A stretch of 64,000 bases of DNA from Tritrichomonas musculus (Eukaryota > Parabasalia > Tritrichomonadida > Tritrichomonadidae): positions 124,001-188,000 of the forward strand of contig JAPFFF010000006.1 in the NCBI GenBank assembly GCA_039105265.1, read 5' to 3'. The first letter of the stretch is position 1; each line of letters starts with the position of its first letter. A model generated the notes under the pieces. That model worked only from the letters and a program-made list of their open reading frames with translations, did not search any database and had not been told where the DNA came from. The position numbers and the translations under genes are program-made. This document shows, piece by piece, positions 61,901 through 64,000 of the stretch.

Positions 61901-64000
61901 CGAATAATAACGCTGACTTGGCTGATATTGAAAATAGAATCAAATCAGCTAAAGATGAGTTGAAGAAGGAAGTTTTGGACGAAATTATGAAAGATGGTTC
62001 TTCAGAAGAGGTCATTGAATCTAACATTAGAAACTTAAAGAGCAGAATCTTCGAATTGAATCGATCTGTTCGTTGCTTGAAATATGAAATAAAGAGACTC
62101 AAGGAACGTCAGAATGAAGTTGAAGAAATTGTTAATTCAACCCAACTGTTGGATGACGTTTCTAACCTTAAACAAAACGTTTCTGACCTTCAGGCAGCAA
62201 ATGAAAAGGCTGACTCAGCACTTCGATGCATTAAATATGAAATCAGAAAGCTTAAAGAAGATCAAAAAGGTCTCTTGAATAATGAAAATCTACCTAAAGA
62301 AGTAGAAAGATCAGTTCCATTACCAGCAATCAATGAAGATGAACTCAACGAACTTAAACAAAAAGTTTCAGAACTCGAAGAAGCAAACAACAAAGCAACA
62401 GACCGAAATGATGGACTTGATAAGCTTCTTCGTTGCCTCAAGTATGAAGTCAAGAATCTCAAGAAATCACAGCAAACACAAAAAGAACAACGAAATGTTA
62501 CACCAGCAACAATCAATGAAGACGAGCTTAATGATCTTAAACAACAACTTTCAGAAGTTCGTGAAGTAAACAACAAATTAACAGAACGAAATGATGGACT
62601 TGATAAGCTTCTTCGTTGCCTCAAGTTTGAAGTCAAGAATCTTAAGAAATCACAGCAAACACAAAAAGAACAACGAAATGTTGCACCAGCAACAATCAAT
62701 GAAGACGAGCTTAATGATCTTAAACAACAACTTTCAGAAGTTCGTGAATCAAACAACAAAACAACAGAACGAAATGACAGACTTGACAAATTACTTCGTT
62801 GCATTAAATACGAATTGAAGAATCTCAAGAAGTTGCATCAATCACATGAAGAAGAACAACCAAGTGTTGCACCTTCAACAATCAATGAAGACGAGCTTAA
62901 CGATCTTAAACAACAACTTTCAGAAGTTCGTGAATCAAACAACAAAGTAACAGAACGAAATGATGGACTTGATAAGCTTCTTCGTTGCCTCAAGTTTGAA
63001 GTCAAGAATCTCAAGAAATCACAGCAAACACAAAAAGAACAACCAAATGTTGCACCTTCAACAATCAATGAAGACGAGCTTAATGATCTTAAACAACAAC
63101 TTTCAGAAGTTCGTGAATCAAACAACAAAACAACAGAACGAAATGAAGTAATTGACAAACTACTTCGTTGCATTAAATATGAATTGAAGAATCTTAAGAA
63201 GTTACATCAAACACTTCTTGATAAAGAAAACTCACCAGTTGAAGTAGAAAGATCAGTTCCAGTACCAGCAATCAATGAAGATGAACTCAACGAACTTAAA
63301 CAAAAAGTTTCAGAACTCGAAGAAGCAAACAACAAAGCAACAGAACGAAATGATGGACTTGATAAGCTTCTTCGTTGCATTAAATACGAATTGAAGAATC
63401 TCAAGAAGTTGCATCAATCACATGAAGAAGAACGAAATGTTGCACCTTCAACAATCAATGAAGAAGAGCTTAATGATCTTAAACAACAACTTTCAGAAGT
63501 TCGTGAGGCGAATAGTGAATCTGTAAAGAAGAATGATGACCTCGATAAAATCCTTCGTTGTATGAAATATGAAATAAGGAAACAGAAAGAACAATTGTCA
63601 GAAGAAAAGAAGAAAGAAGAAATTGAATCGGAGAAAGACGCAGCCCGTGAATCGGCCCAAGAATCACAACTGAAAGAACTCAAATCACAAAATGAAGAAC
63701 AAAATGAAGCATTACGATGCCTTAAACATGAAGTCAAGAAACTTAAAGAATCACATCAAACCCTTGTTGATAAAGAAAACTCACCAGTTGAAATCGAAAG
63801 ATCAGTTCCAGCGCCAGCAATCAATGAAGACGAATTGAACGCACTTAAACAACAACTTTCAGAACTTCGAGAATCAAACAATGAAATTGCTAAGCGAAAT
63901 GATGGGGTAGATAGAATCCTTCGTTGCATGAAATATGAAATAAGGAAACTGAAAGAACAAAGAGCTGAAGAAGAGAAGAAAGAACAAATTGAATCGGAAC
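55972..64000 (+). CDS. Giant repetitive coiled-coil protein, N-terminal 2,676 codons (runs off the window)
   Basis: Starting at the ATG of MSLNRPKSQERGND the frame stays open to the window edge, at least 2,676 residues. After ~30 residues the chain is almost continuous coiled coil rich in Glu, Lys, Asn, Gln and Ile/Leu. Twenty copies of a motif close to LRCLKYEIKNLK occur from residue ~638 to ~2650, with a nearly invariant Cys. A second motif, ERSVPxPAINEDEL, alternates with it. Between ~2153 and the edge they form a regular repeat, mostly 61 residues. Two tandem 127-residue blocks lie at residues 1074-1327. No motor, membrane or signal sequence appears. A cytoskeletal or surface-filament role is plausible; no family is recognised. 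Antisense Ser/Leu-rich open frames over this gene are shadows. Confidence 0.9.
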   Translation, partial: MSLNRPKSQERGNDQHIDHPDLLIYAHQNFILSLLKTLKTITSENEQNSKEINQLSDGYEKAMKDIFSPLQNLDIDSLEDRSRLRINCNESTHSPLIRQIRSDISELKVKIDSINSSLSSESKKPLSDILAMRQDIQKMNTKLKLYEENDKSRKSKINSDIKTLSDICNKQSEEISRLKRSLRILGSKIQSPNTSGQFSFDSSADTTTQLMQKDISSMKEMIDNLSQDSYSKYNLDDIAKKVVFIQKKLLELPNIQSDIEKITQDIESIKQKTEILNEETIESLKQAISEQNSFESRIQGQNAQIIKIKKSINILYDKITKQNPASVSTSANLENVKEELNKFKAEIQKENENKLNELKVNIISSKSNEYPQLKKTISALIKDYNAFRASNNSYCSETTSTINDLKSQLQSLESVVKRKNDNVQDRDAPVQRSQLEIDQKLQEIKEDFGKQTQNIQDNYNNVIQALNDSNRNLKSEIEQLKNEKKAIDDINNQIQTLQSNINKKTDQMQKLTESKIKILQQSVNQATENSKFECQKVINKAKSGISNYAASHDELNQNISSLKKEMLGEINNLSQAVQTNIDNLSSNVNYQISELQNEIKSLKDQQQVAVERSVEIEENEEDNDKQLEEDINSIKIQMKCVKYELKSLKQNLQNKDDSTNGSLDEIKNDLSQMKEQINSLFNRQKEESNSNKIKPESEVSPYPVEEIESIKVEIKNLKDILLSQQNNHNEIQQKEENTPTTNGHNDDNNNKKEIIDKIALIEKVQKKLILKIKKLEKEPTLASPDTLKLLQTRVDKLEKFGGFVSIDIMNPPPDEMTQMVKEVKDMFDSATKILDNFHSELRCIKHELLKLKASSQELVPIIQDRSIQDGFDSNNQKIDDNIKDEYKLIQDQIDKLLSLSKKQEESINNANREIDTIKALPIYNKEQIQLPDFSQINSSLSDISKELDEIKQENEKIKSSILAQQEASKTEPLEEERLNLQNKKLIDSLKCLKYEVKRLKDQKNESEPTLDVQERSNLLSANKDESNLNELCDSMKQEIYTLKDEFLKLKENVKNDDLASKLNATNDEIKTIIQRQNEIEEKENARDAKEQSIPAPKFNDDDISSLKQTVDEMKETLSKLQLEQQNQAASLEEANNSYETKINSNLEEMNKTIENLKGELERYENESKQQDEERQKKESEKEQDKSTFNECIQSELNQLKQRQNEIEEKENARDAKEQSIPAPKFNDDDISSLKQTVDEMKETLSKLQLEQQNQAASLEEANNSYETKINSNLEEMNKTIENLKGELERYENESKQQDEERQKKESEKEQDKSTFNECIQSELNQLKQRQNEMEESLNDKIRSAIEEKVNSKLNELSANADKQYKTLRCLKYEIKNLKEMQKHTEYQDNLKNITTQYEDQNQELNSIKEELKNLKESQESTEYQDNLKEITAHIEDQNQSLNSIKEELKSLKESQENLEEITAHIEDQNQSLNTIKDELKDFIKLSISKNNDIENTIRCIKHEMKKFKGGQNEVKERSIPMPISNEDEISNLKELVSQLQKEMKEKETEELNNFNELKSNNEKQYKILSCIKYEIKKLKQNEKSLSVPTNNDEEMSELKKEISELQDKLNNNEGQEDIKNDISDLKNQLSSNNTMKQDIEKLQEESIKDKEIIGCLKYELKLLKKQQVVPIERSVTVPTDNNDELKQQISELQETTNEVEKRANEVDNRVNGFEESLQSLQSELKGLKEQLQNRQHNDDSFNDNSEDLDRSNLDEIMSHIEDQNRALKLIKDEMKKFIEINNQNNNDFEDSLNDLKDEINQLKESKPIATTTVASSNNDVNQSTEPENKKEIMEELLDDGTSEEVIESNIRSLKSRIFDLNRSVRCLKYEIKHIKERQNEVEDIVNSTELLNDVSKLKQKVSDLEKSKPTTIQPVERTIPINNDEVEELKKEIEELKQQNSTFANTVRCIKYELKLLKSLPPIAIPNNINASYEHPSNNNADLADIENRIKSAKDELKKEVLDEIMKDGSSEEVIESNIRNLKSRIFELNRSVRCLKYEIKRLKERQNEVEEIVNSTQLLDDVSNLKQNVSDLQAANEKADSALRCIKYEIRKLKEDQKGLLNNENLPKEVERSVPLPAINEDELNELKQKVSELEEANNKATDRNDGLDKLLRCLKYEVKNLKKSQQTQKEQRNVTPATINEDELNDLKQQLSEVREVNNKLTERNDGLDKLLRCLKFEVKNLKKSQQTQKEQRNVAPATINEDELNDLKQQLSEVRESNNKTTERNDRLDKLLRCIKYELKNLKKLHQSHEEEQPSVAPSTINEDELNDLKQQLSEVRESNNKVTERNDGLDKLLRCLKFEVKNLKKSQQTQKEQPNVAPSTINEDELNDLKQQLSEVRESNNKTTERNEVIDKLLRCIKYELKNLKKLHQTLLDKENSPVEVERSVPVPAINEDELNELKQKVSELEEANNKATERNDGLDKLLRCIKYELKNLKKLHQSHEEERNVAPSTINEEELNDLKQQLSEVREANSESVKKNDDLDKILRCMKYEIRKQKEQLSEEKKKEEIESEKDAARESAQESQLKELKSQNEEQNEALRCLKHEVKKLKESHQTLVDKENSPVEIERSVPAPAINEDELNALKQQLSELRESNNEIAKRNDGVDRILRCMKYEIRKLKEQRAEEEKKEQIESE
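59191..59952 (+). repeat. Near-perfect 381-bp tandem duplication
   Basis: Copies begin at 59191 and 59572 (CAACG(C/T)CAAAATGA...), each 127 codons, in frame, with only a few differences near their starts. The next copy start at 59953 diverges after ~20 bp. It shows recent growth of the giant gene by block duplication. Confidence 0.9.
62428..64000 (+). repeat. 61-residue (183-bp) repeat array with the RC-x-K-Y-E motif
   Basis: The LRC codons start at 62428, 62611, 62794, 62980, 63163, 63370, 63553, 63712 and 63919. Spacings are 183, 183, 186, 183, 207, 183, 159 and 207 bp, all multiples of three. Each unit has DKLLRC(I/L)KYE(L/V)KNLKK, a Gln/His-rich linker, then a variant of VAPSTINEDELNDL and QQLSEVRESNNK. 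The array continues past the window. Confidence 0.9.

Noticed and set aside
62262-63737. Ser/Leu-rich open frames antisense to the giant coiled-coil gene
   Set aside because: Mirror the 183-bp repeat unit; repeated identical segments simply reflect the sense repeats.
1-64000. tRNA, rRNA or CRISPR features
   Set aside because: No cloverleaf with a GTTC-A-A-type box, no rRNA-like GC-richer block and no regularly spaced direct repeat array of CRISPR type was found by eye; a tRNA scan could not be run.

Overview
The window looks like chromosomal DNA of an anaerobic protist of the parabasalid (trichomonad) group, most likely Tritrichomonas or a close relative. The evidence is indirect. The DNA is very AT-rich, the genes are intronless, and coding density is high outside one repeat-rich block. 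Several start codons sit 2-26 nt behind a TCA(C/T)-type initiator, and several stop codons overlap a TAAA that could serve as the polyadenylation signal. The gene content also fits: many HEAT/ARM-like and coiled-coil proteins, a TKL kinase with a helical tail, a tetraspanin-like protein, and a degenerate member of what I recall as a dispersed trichomonad gene family. The genus is an inference.

Region 1 (1-35.8 kb) is an ordinary gene-rich segment. Recognisable genes are a CXC (tesmin/TSO1-like) protein, a RAD23-type UBL-UBA shuttle, a tetraspanin-like membrane protein, an ecto-apyrase (GDA1/CD39) with a cytosolic tail, the tRNA adenosine deaminase ADAT1, an ERdj3-like J protein whose J domain lacks HPD, a CK2 alpha kinase, a TKL kinase and a large multi-C2 protein. 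Between them lie HEAT/ARM-like, acidic or coiled-coil proteins that I cannot name. Genes are often in divergent pairs with short shared upstream regions, one pair only 58 bp apart.

Region 2 (35.9-52.8 kb) is a nest of DNA transposons with almost no host coding sequence. It holds (a) a foldback-like element at 35899-37688 with subterminal 23-bp repeats and an internal 45-bp minisatellite; (b) a Tc1/mariner transposase remnant and a broken gene of a multicopy, possibly DDE-type family at about 38.6-40.9 kb; (c) a 4.7-kb element at 40968-45676 with long near-identical inverted arms and a 9-bp (8/9) target duplication, into whose arms at least two other elements have inserted, the intact opposite arm showing each empty site; (d) two nested TA-duplicating elements at 45709-47268; and (e) an apparently complete hAT transposon at 48058-52807 with a perfect 8-bp target duplication and an uninterrupted 631-residue transposase. 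I see no virus-like or LTR element.

Region 3 (54-64 kb) has a small acidic protein with a destruction-box motif (a speculative securin-like candidate) and the first 2,676 codons of a giant coiled-coil protein that runs off the window. The giant protein carries about twenty copies of a cysteine-centred helical motif, (L/V)RC(L/I/M)K(Y/F/H)E, which settles into a regular 61-residue repeat toward the window end. I do not recognise this family, and it is the best candidate here for something undescribed.
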